A stretch of 64,000 nt of DNA from Streptomyces hyderabadensis (GTDB taxonomy: Bacteria; Actinomycetota; Actinomycetes; Streptomycetales; Streptomycetaceae): NCBI RefSeq assembly GCF_020404845.1, contig NZ_JAIOJZ010000041.1, positions 1 to 64,000 on the forward strand, given 5' to 3'. This document shows positions 34,153-42,598 of this stretch, one piece after another; position 1 is the first letter of the stretch, and every line of letters starts with the position of its first letter. A model generated the notes under the pieces. That model saw nothing but the letters and a program-made list of their open reading frames with translations. It was not told where the DNA came from and made no database searches. The translations under genes were made by a program, and so were the position numbers.

Positions 34153-34172
34153 CCGTCACGCTCCTCTGGGTG

Positions 34173-34186
34173 AAGTGAATACACTT
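34173..34186. promoter_or_regulatory. Putative operator AAGTGAATACACTT at the Rieske operon promoter
   Basis: A near-palindrome with arms AAGTG/CACTT lies 21 bp upstream of the beta-subunit start, and GCATGC follows at 34189-34194. Thirteen of 14 bases recur upstream of the permease gene at 38330-38343, again with GCATGC nearby. The operon's GntR or the neighbouring TetR protein are candidate binders. Confidence 0.55.
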
Positions 34187-34289
34187 TTGCATGCAGTGTC
34201 GGGCGATCTCAAGAGTGTCTCCGGGAAAACTTTTTCGATCAGGTTCCGCACTGGTTCACCGTGCGGCCATGGCCCGGCCGTGACCGGAA

Positions 34290-34590
34290 GGGCGACTCCT
34301 GCTGTACCGGGTGACAGCCGCACGCCCGCAGTCGATGACGTACGTCGCGGCGTCCAGGACGAGTGCGGTGGAGATCCCGGCCCGCGGCGCGGTGCCGGGA
34401 AGGCCCGCTCTCGTACCCAGCAGCGCCAGTTCGAGCGCGCCCCACGTGTCCGTGCCGGTGCGGCGGCGGGTGCGGTACGGGTGTCTGCCGCCGCCGTCGC
34501 GCAGGACGGCCCGACGACCGCCGGGGCGGTACCGAGTACGGTCAGCAGGGGTCGCCGGGCGACCCCGTGGGCGGCGTTGGCCGGAGGACC
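34290..34590 (-). pseudogene. Relic of a secreted MBL-fold hydrolase (N-terminal part)
   Basis: This stretch fills most of the 520-bp gap between the Rieske and OYE genes. The minus strand reads ALELALLGTRAG, then APRAGISTALVLDAATYVID and CGRAAVTRYS, the start of an MBL-fold hydrolase. A frame-shifted upstream part (RRPLLTVLGTAPAVVG) looks like its export signal. The metal-binding HxHxDH is missing, so it is a dead fragment. Confidence 0.5.
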
Positions 34591-34673
34591 ACGATCGCAC
34601 AGGCTGCACCTGATCATCCGTCTTGCTGAGGGTGTGCGGGCAGTGGGTCATCACCTGGGGAATCACTCGTGCT

Positions 34674-36614
34674 TCAGATCCGGCGGGCCGTGAAGAACGC
34701 CGTGTGCAGGGCGTCGTAGACCCGCCCGGGCCTCGCCGCGGAGCCCACGACCGACACCGGTACCCCGGCCGCGCGCACGGCGTCCGCCAGGCCCGTGCCG
34801 GCAGGCTCCCGGCCCAGCGCGAGCACGGCGGCATCGGCCACGAGCAGCTTCTCGGCACCGCTCGCCGCCCGCACCCGAACCCCGTCCTCGGCTGCGCAGA
34901 CCGCCTCCCAGCCGGTGTGCACCCCGACGCCGGCCTGCGCCAGCCGGCCGGGCAGCATCAGGGCGTCGTACTTGACCTCGTTGCCGCGCAGCAGCCGCTC
35001 ACCGCTCTCCACGAGAGTGACGGAGGTCCCCGGCAGCTCGGCCAGGCGCAGCGCTGTCTCGCAGCCCTGGAAGCCGCCGCCGACCACCACGACATGGTGT
35101 CCGGACAACTCCTCGCGGCGGGCGGTCACTTCACCTGGCAGCAGCACCAGGGCGCCGTCCGCGATCTCCCCGGCGAACCTCCGCTGCGGGGCGCCGGTGG
35201 CGATGACCACCTCGTCGAAACCACTGGTCAGCGCGGTGGCGTCGGCGGCCTCGGCACGCACCTCGATGCCACGGCGGGTGACCTCGTGCGCCAGGTGGAC
35301 GCGGAGCGCCGCCAGGTCCTGTTTCACGGTGGAGCCCACCGCGTGGTTCAGTGCGCCGCCCAGCTCACCGGGCTCGAACACGGTGACCGCGTGCCCCCGG
35401 TCGTGCAGCACGGCCGCCGCCCGCAGTCCGGCCGGGCCACCGCCCGCCACCGCGACCCGCTTGGCTGCCGGTGCACGCTCCACCGGGTAGCGGCCCTCCT
35501 CGGCCACCTCCGGGTTGACCGTGCAGCCCACGCTGCGCTTGGCGTCGATGCCGCGGTCCAGACAGCCGTCGTTGCACCGGATGCATGGAACGATCTCCAG
35601 CCGGCGGCCCGACAGTGCCTTGTTCGTCCAGTCCGGGTCGGCCAGCATGGCGCGGCCGAGCGACACGAAGTCGGCGCTGCCCGAGTCCAGGATCTCCCCC
35701 GCGATCTCCGGGGTGACCAGGGAACCGGAGGCGATCACCGGGACCGGCACGGCCGCCTTGATCTTCTCCCAGCCCCAGCGGTGCGGCTGACGGGGCATGA
35801 ACCAGGAGCTGACCTCCCACTCCATCCGGGCGTGATGGCCGCCGGAGGCGTGGATGACGTCCACCCCGCGCTCTGCCAGCAGTTGGGCCAGCCGCACCGA
35901 CTCCTCGATGCTGATGCCGTCGGGCTCGTAGTCCGTGACCGACATCCGCACGCTCAGCGGGAAGTCACGCGGCACCCGGGCACGGACGGCGTCGATGATC
36001 TCCAGCAGGATCCGGGCCCGGTTCTCGAAGGAACCGCCGTAGGCGTCGGTGCGGTCGTTGGTGTGCGGGGACAGGAAGTTGGTGATCATGTAGCCGTGGC
36101 CGGCGTGGATCTCCACCAGGTCGAAGCGGGCCTGGTACGCCCTTTGCGCCGCCTCGCCGAAGCTCTGCACCACGCCGGCGATCTCATCGAGGGTGAGTGG
36201 CTCGGGCCGGACCCCGAAGGGCGCCTCGATGACATTCCAGGAGGAGGACGAGGCGGATTTCATCGGGCGGGTGCCCAGGAACTTCTGGCGCCCGCAATGC
36301 ACGAGCTGGAGTCCGATCGCGGCCCCGGTGGAGCGGACCTCGTCGGCGAGCCAGCCCAGGCCCGCGACGTGGTTCTGGTTTGCGGCGCCGGGCTGGCCGT
36401 GGATGGACTTGCTGGCGTCGTCGTCGACGTAGGTGTACTCGACCATGACCAGGCCGGTGCCACCCTCGCCGAGCCGGCGGTAGTGGTTGACGGTGCGCTG
36501 GGTCACGGTGCCGTCGGGGTTGCAGGTGCCGGTGGTGTTCGAGGACTTGACGACACGGTTGCGCAGCGTCAGCGGACCGATGCTGCCGGGGCGGGACAGA
36601 CTGGCGAAAGCCAA
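34674..36614 (-). CDS. Old-Yellow-Enzyme/2,4-dienoyl-CoA-reductase-type flavo-iron-sulfur oxidoreductase
   Basis: A 646-residue multidomain protein. Residues 1 to about 340 form an FMN TIM barrel (IGPLTLRNRVVKSS, HAGHGYMITNFLSP). A 4Fe-4S site follows (CIRCNDGCLDRG then GCTVNPE), and the C-terminal half binds FAD/NAD(P) (AVAGGGPAGLRAA). This is the layout of dienoyl-CoA reductase and trimethylamine dehydrogenase. I chose TTG 36614 because AGGAGG lies 7 nt before it. It follows the permease gene by 86 bp and probably reduces a double bond in a ring or cleavage product. Confidence 0.87.
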   Translation of the reverse strand: MAFASLSRPGSIGPLTLRNRVVKSSNTTGTCNPDGTVTQRTVNHYRRLGEGGTGLVMVEYTYVDDDASKSIHGQPGAANQNHVAGLGWLADEVRSTGAAIGLQLVHCGRQKFLGTRPMKSASSSSWNVIEAPFGVRPEPLTLDEIAGVVQSFGEAAQRAYQARFDLVEIHAGHGYMITNFLSPHTNDRTDAYGGSFENRARILLEIIDAVRARVPRDFPLSVRMSVTDYEPDGISIEESVRLAQLLAERGVDVIHASGGHHARMEWEVSSWFMPRQPHRWGWEKIKAAVPVPVIASGSLVTPEIAGEILDSGSADFVSLGRAMLADPDWTNKALSGRRLEIVPCIRCNDGCLDRGIDAKRSVGCTVNPEVAEEGRYPVERAPAAKRVAVAGGGPAGLRAAAVLHDRGHAVTVFEPGELGGALNHAVGSTVKQDLAALRVHLAHEVTRRGIEVRAEAADATALTSGFDEVVIATGAPQRRFAGEIADGALVLLPGEVTARREELSGHHVVVVGGGFQGCETALRLAELPGTSVTLVESGERLLRGNEVKYDALMLPGRLAQAGVGVHTGWEAVCAAEDGVRVRAASGAEKLLVADAAVLALGREPAGTGLADAVRAAGVPVSVVGSAARPGRVYDALHTAFFTARRI

Positions 36615-36700
36615 GGTGCTTCCTCCTGTGAGAGTGGGTGGAGTTTCACGAGGCTCCGAGCGTTCTCCCGTGTTCAGGGCGATGTGGACCTGGGTGCGGG

Positions 36701-38269
36701 TCAGCGGCGCCCGGGAACGAGGGACGCCGTCGCGCATTCGTCGCAGACCGGCGCGTTGCCCGCGGCGGCCTCACGGTCCATCTCCACGACGACGTACGAC
36801 TTGGCGCAGCGGTGGCACTCGGCCCGGACGGCCTCAGGGTCCGCCACCTCGTCCCGCGGGTCCGGGTGGCTGCGCTCGGTGGCACGGCGCGCGAGGATCA
36901 CGGCTCCGTACAGCACGGCGCTGACCAGGAGGGTGACGAGTTGGGCGGTGCCGGCGAGCGCCGCGGGCACGCCGGGCGCCTCGACCAGGCAGATGCCGAG
37001 GGCCGAGGAGAACACCCAGACGCCCAGCCCCCAGGTGACCCGGGGCAGCCTCAGGGCCCGGAACTCGGGTCCGTGCGCGCGGTCCTCGGGCACCAGGGCG
37101 TAGTGGGTGAGCAGGACCGCCACCCAACTCACGACGAAGACGCCCTGCCACGTCAGCGCGTCCTGCAGATAGCTGAAGACGTCGGTGAGCATCAGGAGGA
37201 ACGCCACGGCCGAGGTACCGACCACCAGCAGCATGCGGTTGATGCGGATGCCCGCGAGGTTGGTGGCCAGTCGCCCCCAGTTCGCGGACGCCTGGTAGTA
37301 GTTGAGGCTGTTGATCCGGGCCTGGGAGGCGACGATCAAGATCAGTCCCGCGATGCCCAGCGTGCTGAGGATGGCCTGCACCACACCGGTCTCGGCGGCC
37401 GGCTGGTCGGGCATCGCGGCACGGACGAGGAAGATGCCGACGGTGCCGTTGACGGCATACAGGCAGACGTAGAAGACCCAGCCGAAGGTGACGTTGCGGT
37501 GGAAGCCCTCGTCCTCCTTCTTCGCCATCCGCGCGAAGTCCACGTTCATCAGCATGTTCAGGTAGCAGCCCATGTACAGCACCGAGGCGAGCAGCCAGCC
37601 GGGCAGCGCCCGCGCCTCCTGCGGGACCACGCCGGAGAACGACGTCCAGTCGGAGGCGGCCGGGAAACGGACGGCGGCGACGATCACCGCGGCGACGATG
37701 CCGACCACATAGAGCGGCAGCAGGACGGCGTTGAGCTTCGCCATCCAGGTCTGCACGCCCCCGAGCATCAGCGGCAGCATGGCCACCACGACGATCGCGT
37801 ACCAGATCCGGATGTCCCACGAGGGCGTGTAGTGCTGGAAGGCCACGGCGAGAGTGCTGGACTCGAACACGGCGTAGTACGTGGTCGTGGCGGCGATGAG
37901 CAGCGCGGTGAGCGAGCCGCCGAGCACCCCGAACATACGGCGCGACAGCAGGGTGCTGTTCAGGCCGCTGCGCAGGCTCCAGCGGGTGAACGGGTACGCC
38001 ATGAGGGAGAACGTCACCACCGAGACCCCGATGGCGATCAGGGCGTCGGTGGTGCCGTAGAGGCTGGCCGCGAGTGCGCCGTAGAACAGCCAGACCATCG
38101 CGCTCAGCAGCGACCAGTACGACATGGCCAGCTGCCAGCGTCCGACTCGCGCGGTCAGCGGGACCACGTGGTTGCTGTAGTCGTCGGCGCGCTGCTCGGC
38201 GACCACGGCCGGGTCGTCGACGACTCTGGTGCGCAGAGGGGATGGGGGTACTTCCTGGGTCAGCGACAT
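36701..38269 (-). CDS. NCS1-type (purine/cytosine permease-like) transporter with C-terminal zinc-ribbon-like tail
   Basis: A 522-residue membrane protein with about 12 helices between residues 45 and 470. YWSLLSAMVWLFYGALAASL and the ASQARINSLNYYQASANW region resemble NCS1 nucleobase/hydantoin permeases, which suits uptake of an N-heterocycle. The cytoplasmic C-terminus holds C-x2-C (CHRCAKSYV) and a second pair (VCDECA), an unusual zinc-ribbon-like tail. The start is ATG 38269. It heads the permease-OYE transcription unit, with an operator box at 38330-38343. Confidence 0.83.
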   Translation of the reverse strand: MSLTQEVPPSPLRTRVVDDPAVVAEQRADDYSNHVVPLTARVGRWQLAMSYWSLLSAMVWLFYGALAASLYGTTDALIAIGVSVVTFSLMAYPFTRWSLRSGLNSTLLSRRMFGVLGGSLTALLIAATTTYYAVFESSTLAVAFQHYTPSWDIRIWYAIVVVAMLPLMLGGVQTWMAKLNAVLLPLYVVGIVAAVIVAAVRFPAASDWTSFSGVVPQEARALPGWLLASVLYMGCYLNMLMNVDFARMAKKEDEGFHRNVTFGWVFYVCLYAVNGTVGIFLVRAAMPDQPAAETGVVQAILSTLGIAGLILIVASQARINSLNYYQASANWGRLATNLAGIRINRMLLVVGTSAVAFLLMLTDVFSYLQDALTWQGVFVVSWVAVLLTHYALVPEDRAHGPEFRALRLPRVTWGLGVWVFSSALGICLVEAPGVPAALAGTAQLVTLLVSAVLYGAVILARRATERSHPDPRDEVADPEAVRAECHRCAKSYVVVEMDREAAAGNAPVCDECATASLVPGRR

Positions 38270-38329
38270 GGTCGCTCCAAGGGTGGTGGGTGAGGAAGCC
38301 GCGAGGAGTGCACACTGAAGTGCATGCGA

Positions 38330-38343
38330 AAATGAATACACTT
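38330..38343. promoter_or_regulatory. Putative operator AAATGAATACACTT at the permease promoter
   Basis: Same 14-bp box as at 34173-34186 with one change, in the same orientation, 61 bp upstream of the permease ATG. GCATGC lies at 38322-38327. It probably coregulates uptake with the Rieske operon. Confidence 0.55.
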
Positions 38344-38349
38344 CTGGGG

Positions 38350-38880
38350 CCAGGGCGTGTCAACCCTTCGTCCGGAAGAGTTTGCCTGCCGGCGACAAGG
38401 CGGTTCTCGGCCTGAACCCGAGATCTCTCCAACCCTGCTGCGGGAGTCTGGGCGTCGATGCCGGCGGGCTCCCGCCAAGACCTACGTCAGCCAGGGCGGA
38501 CCCGCAGGCCGCGCGCATCCGCCACAAGGAGCCGCGGCATCGGTTCGCTGTTCGCCATGGGCCGCGACCGCCGCGGCAGGAGGAGGCTGGCGCGAACGCG
38601 AGTGACGGACAAGGCCCGGACCGACCGCGGGGAGCAGACCGCATGAGCGCATCCGGCTTCGAGCCGCCACAGCCCCGTCCGGCCCGAAACCACCAAGCCC
38701 GGGCGGGCGACCGTCGGCTGGGCGTACTTCCGAGTCCGCTCCGACCGCGCCATCCGCCGCCACCAGACCCTGGTCACCTGCGCCATCTGCTTCTGCTCGG
38801 ATCCATGGTTCGCCCCACTCGAACCCCTGGACGCCACCGCGCCCGACCCGCACCCCGACGAGGGGCCAGAGGGGGGAGGC
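38350..38880. other. Non-coding stretch without a recognisable gene
   Basis: About 530 bp between the permease promoter and an SDR relic. The plus strand near 38705-38870 reads VGWAYFRVRSDRAIRRHQTL, which might be a decayed transposase tail, but I cannot support it. No tRNA, repeat array or complete gene is visible. Confidence 0.4.
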
Positions 38881-38881
38881 C

Positions 38882-39110
38882 GCGCATGAAGTTGACGACG
38901 GCTCCCTTGGCGGCATTGAAGGCCGAGAACATCCGGTCGTCACCGAGTCCCTTGGCCGCGGCGATGTCCACGATGCTGCCGCGGCTGCGCTTGAGGTAGG
39001 ACAGGGTGGCCTGGGCACCGAGGAAGGTGCTGTCCGCGTTGGTGGCCATGAGGTGGTGCCAGTCGTCGCTCGTGACCTCCTCGAAGGCCCGGGGGCCTCA
39101 CTCGTTGCCT
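38882..39110 (-). pseudogene. SDR relic (central part only)
   Basis: The minus strand reads ATNADSTFLGAQATLSYLKR, SRGSIVDIAAAKGLGDDRM and FSAFNAAKGAVVNFMR, the middle of a classical SDR. The cofactor-binding N-terminus and the C-terminus are missing, and Phe stands where the catalytic Tyr is expected. It is a fragment left upstream of the TetR gene's stop, probably from an earlier form of the cluster. Confidence 0.6.
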
Positions 39111-39216
39111 TCCGGACCATCACCCGATCGGTGACCAACTCGAAGAAGCTCACCGAGGGCCGACCTCCCGCTGTGCCGGCACCTGCGCCCCCGAAGCCGG
39201 GCCGGGCGGTGCGCCG

Positions 39217-39888
39217 TCAGGAGAGCAGGCGCGCGGCGATGGACTCACCGAGGGTCGCCACCGCGTCGGTGAGCAGGCCCATCGCCTCAGCCATCGAGCG
39301 GGAAGGGTCGGCCTGCCAGGCAACGAAGGCCCCGTCGAAGCCCGCGATGGCGAAGTGGTCCAGCCTGTCGGCCACAGTCCGCGCGACCTCAGGGCCGTAG
39401 TCGGCGAACGAGGCCGCGATCATGTGGTTCATGTGCGCGCGGCCGTCCCGCCGCACCCGTTCGATGATGCGGTTCACCTCCGCGGCCTCCGCCGCATCCG
39501 CCACCTCGGCGTTCATCACCAGGATCAGGTGCAGCCGCAGGAAATCCGGGTGGGCGAGGAAGACGTCACCGGTGCGCTGGAGGTACCAGAGCAGCCGCTC
39601 CCGTGCACCGCCCTCGCGCGGAGGGTGCGCTTGCGCCCGCGCCATGTGCTGAAAGAAGGCATAGGCACCGTGCTCCATGACAGCGGAGAGCAGCCCGGCC
39701 TTGGAACGGAAGTGGTGGTAGACCGCACTCCTGGGGAGCCCCGACTCACGACTGAGGTCCGACAGCGTGGTCGCCGCGAACCCCCGTTCCGCCATCAGAC
39801 GCGACGCGGTCTCCAGGATCTCCTCACGGGAGCGTCGCCCCCTGCGGTTGCCGGTGTTGTCGCCTCTGGTCTCCACGTGCTGCAGCAT
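39217..39888 (-). CDS. TetR-family transcriptional regulator
   Basis: A 223-residue TetR protein. The HTH is TLSDLSRESGLPRSAVYHHF near residues 40-60; the rest is a helical ligand-binding domain. ATG 39888 is preferred; GTG 39876 is an alternative. It is divergent from the meta-cleavage operon, and a palindrome (40010-40031) lies in the shared region, so it probably represses that operon until an aromatic or cleavage product binds. Confidence 0.85.
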   Translation of the reverse strand: MLQHVETRGDNTGNRRGRRSREEILETASRLMAERGFAATTLSDLSRESGLPRSAVYHHFRSKAGLLSAVMEHGAYAFFQHMARAQAHPPREGGARERLLWYLQRTGDVFLAHPDFLRLHLILVMNAEVADAAEAAEVNRIIERVRRDGRAHMNHMIAASFADYGPEVARTVADRLDHFAIAGFDGAFVAWQADPSRSMAEAMGLLTDAVATLGESIAARLLS

Positions 39889-40009
39889 ACCCACGCTCAC
39901 CAGGCCGGATCTTAGGCGGTCGACGGCGATACGGGTGGGAATTCTGCTGTGCGGAATCCGTGATGCCCACCCTTGACCGGCCTTTTCGGCGGTGTGAAAG
40001 TCCCGGCTA

Positions 40010-40031
40010 TTGGACTGAACGACCGGTCCAA
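40010..40031. promoter_or_regulatory. Inverted repeat TTGGAC-N10-GTCCAA upstream of the meta-cleavage operon
   Basis: Six-bp perfect arms are separated by 10 bp, the right side also forming the palindrome GACCGGTC (40021-40028). The site is 32 bp upstream of the hydroxylase start and downstream of the divergent TetR start, a sensible place for a TetR operator. Confidence 0.45.
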
Positions 40032-40062
40032 AACTTTGAGGACGACCGGCAAGGAGGCCGCC

Positions 40063-41610
40063 GTGCCCCAGGATTTCGACGCGGACGTCGCCGTCATCGG
40101 CTACGGCCCCACAGGCGTCGTCGGTGCTCTCACCCTCGCTCAGCAGGGTGCGCGAGTGATCGCCTTCGAACGGGACAAAGAGATCTATCCCCGGGCACGG
40201 GCGGTCACGGTCAACGACTGGACCGTGCGCATCTTCCAGAACCTGGGGATCGGCGAACGCATCGAGAAGGTGATCGACGCGCAGCGCGCACTGCGCTGGG
40301 TCACGTACGACGGGCACGAGGTGATGCGCATCGAGCATCCGCCGTCGGCACTCGGGGCGAAAGCACGCTTCTACAACATTTACCAGCCGTCCCTGGAAAC
40401 CGAGTTGCGGGCCTGCGCACAGGACCGAGGGGACCTGGTGTCGGTGCGCTACGGCGCAGAGGTGACGGAGATCGAGCAGGACGACTCCGGGGTCACGGTC
40501 ACCACCACCGACACGGCCACCGGCGAGGTCCGCCGGCACCGGACCCGGTACGCGATCGCCGCGGACGGCGGCAGCAGCAGGACCCGGCAGCGGCTGGGCA
40601 TCCAGCTGCTCGGTGACACCAACGAGCTCACCTGGGTGGTCATCGACTGCCGGGTCAAGCGCTGGTGGCCCGACCGTGACCTCCTCACCTTCTGGACGGA
40701 CAAAGAACGCCCGGTCGTCGACATCGCGCTGTCGGCCGGCAACCACCGTTGGGAGATCCCGCTCAAGCCGCACGAGACCGAGGCCGACTTCCCCACCGCG
40801 ACCGAGGTGTGGCCGCTGCTCAAGGCACTGGGGGTGAGCGAGGACGACGTCGAGATCCACCAGCACGCCTTCTACCGGCACCACGTGCGGATGGCGGACA
40901 CCTGGCGCTCCGGCCGGGTCTTCCTCGCCGGCGACGCCGCGCATCTGATGCCGCCCTGGGCGGGCGCCGGGATGCAGACCGGGATGCGCGACGCGCACAA
41001 CCTGGGCTGGAAGCTCGGCCGGGTGCTCGCCGGGCGGCTGCCCGAGCCCTGGCTGGACACCTACGAGGCCGAGCGCCGTCCGAACGCCGCCTTCTACACC
41101 GGGCTCGCGGTGCAGCTCGGCCGGGTGATCAAGCAGGAGATCTCCGACGAGGAGCGAGCCGCCCTGTCCGCCCCGCCGCCCGAAGGACTCGTCACCCCCT
41201 TCGAGCCGCCGCTGATCGCGCCGCCGATGCTGGAAGCCGGCTGGCTGCGCGGCCCGCTCGGCGACGCCAGCATCGTCGGCCGGATGGTGCCGCAACCAGT
41301 GGTCGGCGACACCATCGGCCGGATGGCACGGCTGGACGAACTGCTCGGCGACACCTTCGTGCTGCTGGGCGACGATGTCGATCCCTCGACGCTGCTGACC
41401 GAGGAAGAGCATCGGCGGTGGGACGCCCTCGGCACCCGCTACCTCGCGGTCCGCCCGCAGAACTCCTACACCCAGGGCCCCGACGAACTCGTCGACCTGG
41501 ACGGTGTGCTCGGCCGCTGGCTGCGCCGGTACGGGGTGCGCGCGGTGGCACTGCGCCCCGATCGCTTCGTGGCCGCCGCCGACACCAGCGGGCTCGCCGC
41601 CCCCGCCTGA
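40063..41610 (+). CDS. FAD-dependent aromatic hydroxylase (MhpA-like)
   Basis: A 515-residue class A flavin monooxygenase. The FAD motif is VIGYGPTGVVGALTLA near residue 11, and the second FAD motif is GRVFLAGDAAHLMPPWAGAG near residue 285 with GMRDAHNLGWKL. It is closest in style to 3-(3-hydroxyphenyl)propionate hydroxylases. I chose GTG 40063 because AAGGAGG lies 5 nt upstream. As first gene of the meta operon it should make the catechol that the next enzyme opens. Confidence 0.87.
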   Translation: MPQDFDADVAVIGYGPTGVVGALTLAQQGARVIAFERDKEIYPRARAVTVNDWTVRIFQNLGIGERIEKVIDAQRALRWVTYDGHEVMRIEHPPSALGAKARFYNIYQPSLETELRACAQDRGDLVSVRYGAEVTEIEQDDSGVTVTTTDTATGEVRRHRTRYAIAADGGSSRTRQRLGIQLLGDTNELTWVVIDCRVKRWWPDRDLLTFWTDKERPVVDIALSAGNHRWEIPLKPHETEADFPTATEVWPLLKALGVSEDDVEIHQHAFYRHHVRMADTWRSGRVFLAGDAAHLMPPWAGAGMQTGMRDAHNLGWKLGRVLAGRLPEPWLDTYEAERRPNAAFYTGLAVQLGRVIKQEISDEERAALSAPPPEGLVTPFEPPLIAPPMLEAGWLRGPLGDASIVGRMVPQPVVGDTIGRMARLDELLGDTFVLLGDDVDPSTLLTEEEHRRWDALGTRYLAVRPQNSYTQGPDELVDLDGVLGRWLRRYGVRAVALRPDRFVAAADTSGLAAPA

Positions 41611-41650
41611 CCCCTCGCCCACCCACCTGTCGAAGAAGGAGAGAACATCC

Positions 41651-42598
41651 ATGAGCGGAGTCAAGGAACTCGCGTACGTCGTCTACGAGGTCGGCGATCT
41701 CGCCGACTGGGAACACTTCGGCGTCGAATTGCTCGGTATGCAGCTCGGTGAGCGCGGCGAGGACCGGTTCACCCTGCGCCTTGACGAGAAGGCGCACCGC
41801 TGGATCGTCACCCGGGGGCCGGCCGACGACCTGGTCGCCAGCGGGTACGAGGTCGAGAGCGGCGAACTCGACGCGCTCGTCGAGCGGTTGCGCGCCGCCG
41901 GCCTCCGGGTCGACGAAGGGGACCCGGCACTCGCCGCAGACCGCCGGGTGCAGCGGATCTTCGCCACCACCGACCCCATGGGCAACCGCGTCGAACTGGT
42001 CACCGGGCTGGCCGACGCCGGCACCCCGTTCGCCTCCAAAGCGTTGCTCGGTGAGTTCGTCACCGGGGCCGGCGGTGCCGGACACCAGGTGCTGCTGGCC
42101 CACGGGGTGAGCCGTGAGGAGTACCTCGGCTTCTACCGCGACCTGCTCGGCTTCAGGATCAGCGACATCATCGTCGAGGAACTGTCCCCCGGCATCGTCG
42201 CGGACCTGATCTTCCTGCACTGCAACGGCCGCCACCACTCCGTCGCGTTCGGCGACATGCCGTCCCCCAAGCGCACCCACCACTTCATGGTGGAGGTCAC
42301 CGACATCCGGGACGTGGGTCTGGCCTACGACCGCTGCATGGACGCCAAGCAGCCGTTCGAGATGACGCTGGGGATGCACCCCAACGACGAGATGTTCAGC
42401 TTCTACGTCTTCACCCCTTCCGGCTTCTCCGTCGAGTACGGCTGGGGCGGACTCATCATCGACGACGCCACCTGGCAGGTGCGCACCCTCGACCGGTTGC
42501 ACAGCTGGGGCCACCGCCCGCCGGGCGCGGTGGCCGAGTTGCTGGCCGCGGCGCCGTCCCCGCTGGAAACCGAAGGAATCGAAGGAGGAGAGCGCTGA
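41651..42598 (+). CDS. Type I extradiol (vicinal oxygen chelate) dioxygenase
   Basis: A 315-residue two-domain ring-cleavage enzyme like BphC/HppB. The iron ligands are visible: His in GHQVLLAHG near residue 146, His in THHFMVEV near 210 and Glu in FSVEYGWGG near 260. It cleaves a catechol next to its hydroxyls, giving a yellow meta-cleavage acid. ATG 41651 is used. Its stop overlaps the hydrolase start (TGATG). The side chain of the substrate is unknown. Confidence 0.9.
   Translation: MSGVKELAYVVYEVGDLADWEHFGVELLGMQLGERGEDRFTLRLDEKAHRWIVTRGPADDLVASGYEVESGELDALVERLRAAGLRVDEGDPALAADRRVQRIFATTDPMGNRVELVTGLADAGTPFASKALLGEFVTGAGGAGHQVLLAHGVSREEYLGFYRDLLGFRISDIIVEELSPGIVADLIFLHCNGRHHSVAFGDMPSPKRTHHFMVEVTDIRDVGLAYDRCMDAKQPFEMTLGMHPNDEMFSFYVFTPSGFSVEYGWGGLIIDDATWQVRTLDRLHSWGHRPPGAVAELLAAAPSPLETEGIEGGER

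Noticed and set aside
34623..37103. An 826-codon + strand open frame opposite the OYE and permease genes
   Set aside because: The minus strand encodes proteins with complete motifs; the plus frame has none.
36638..38293. A 551-codon + strand frame rich in His, Gly and Asp
   Set aside because: It is antisense to the permease, whose hydrophobic helices and family motifs are unmistakable.
38400..38880. Possible transposase tail or small gene on the + strand
   Set aside because: I could not find a catalytic motif or a consistent frame longer than about 50 codons.
39889..41664. Minus-strand extension of the TetR frame across the hydroxylase gene
   Set aside because: The hydroxylase on the plus strand has full FAD motifs and a good ribosome site. 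The TetR protein begins at about 39888.
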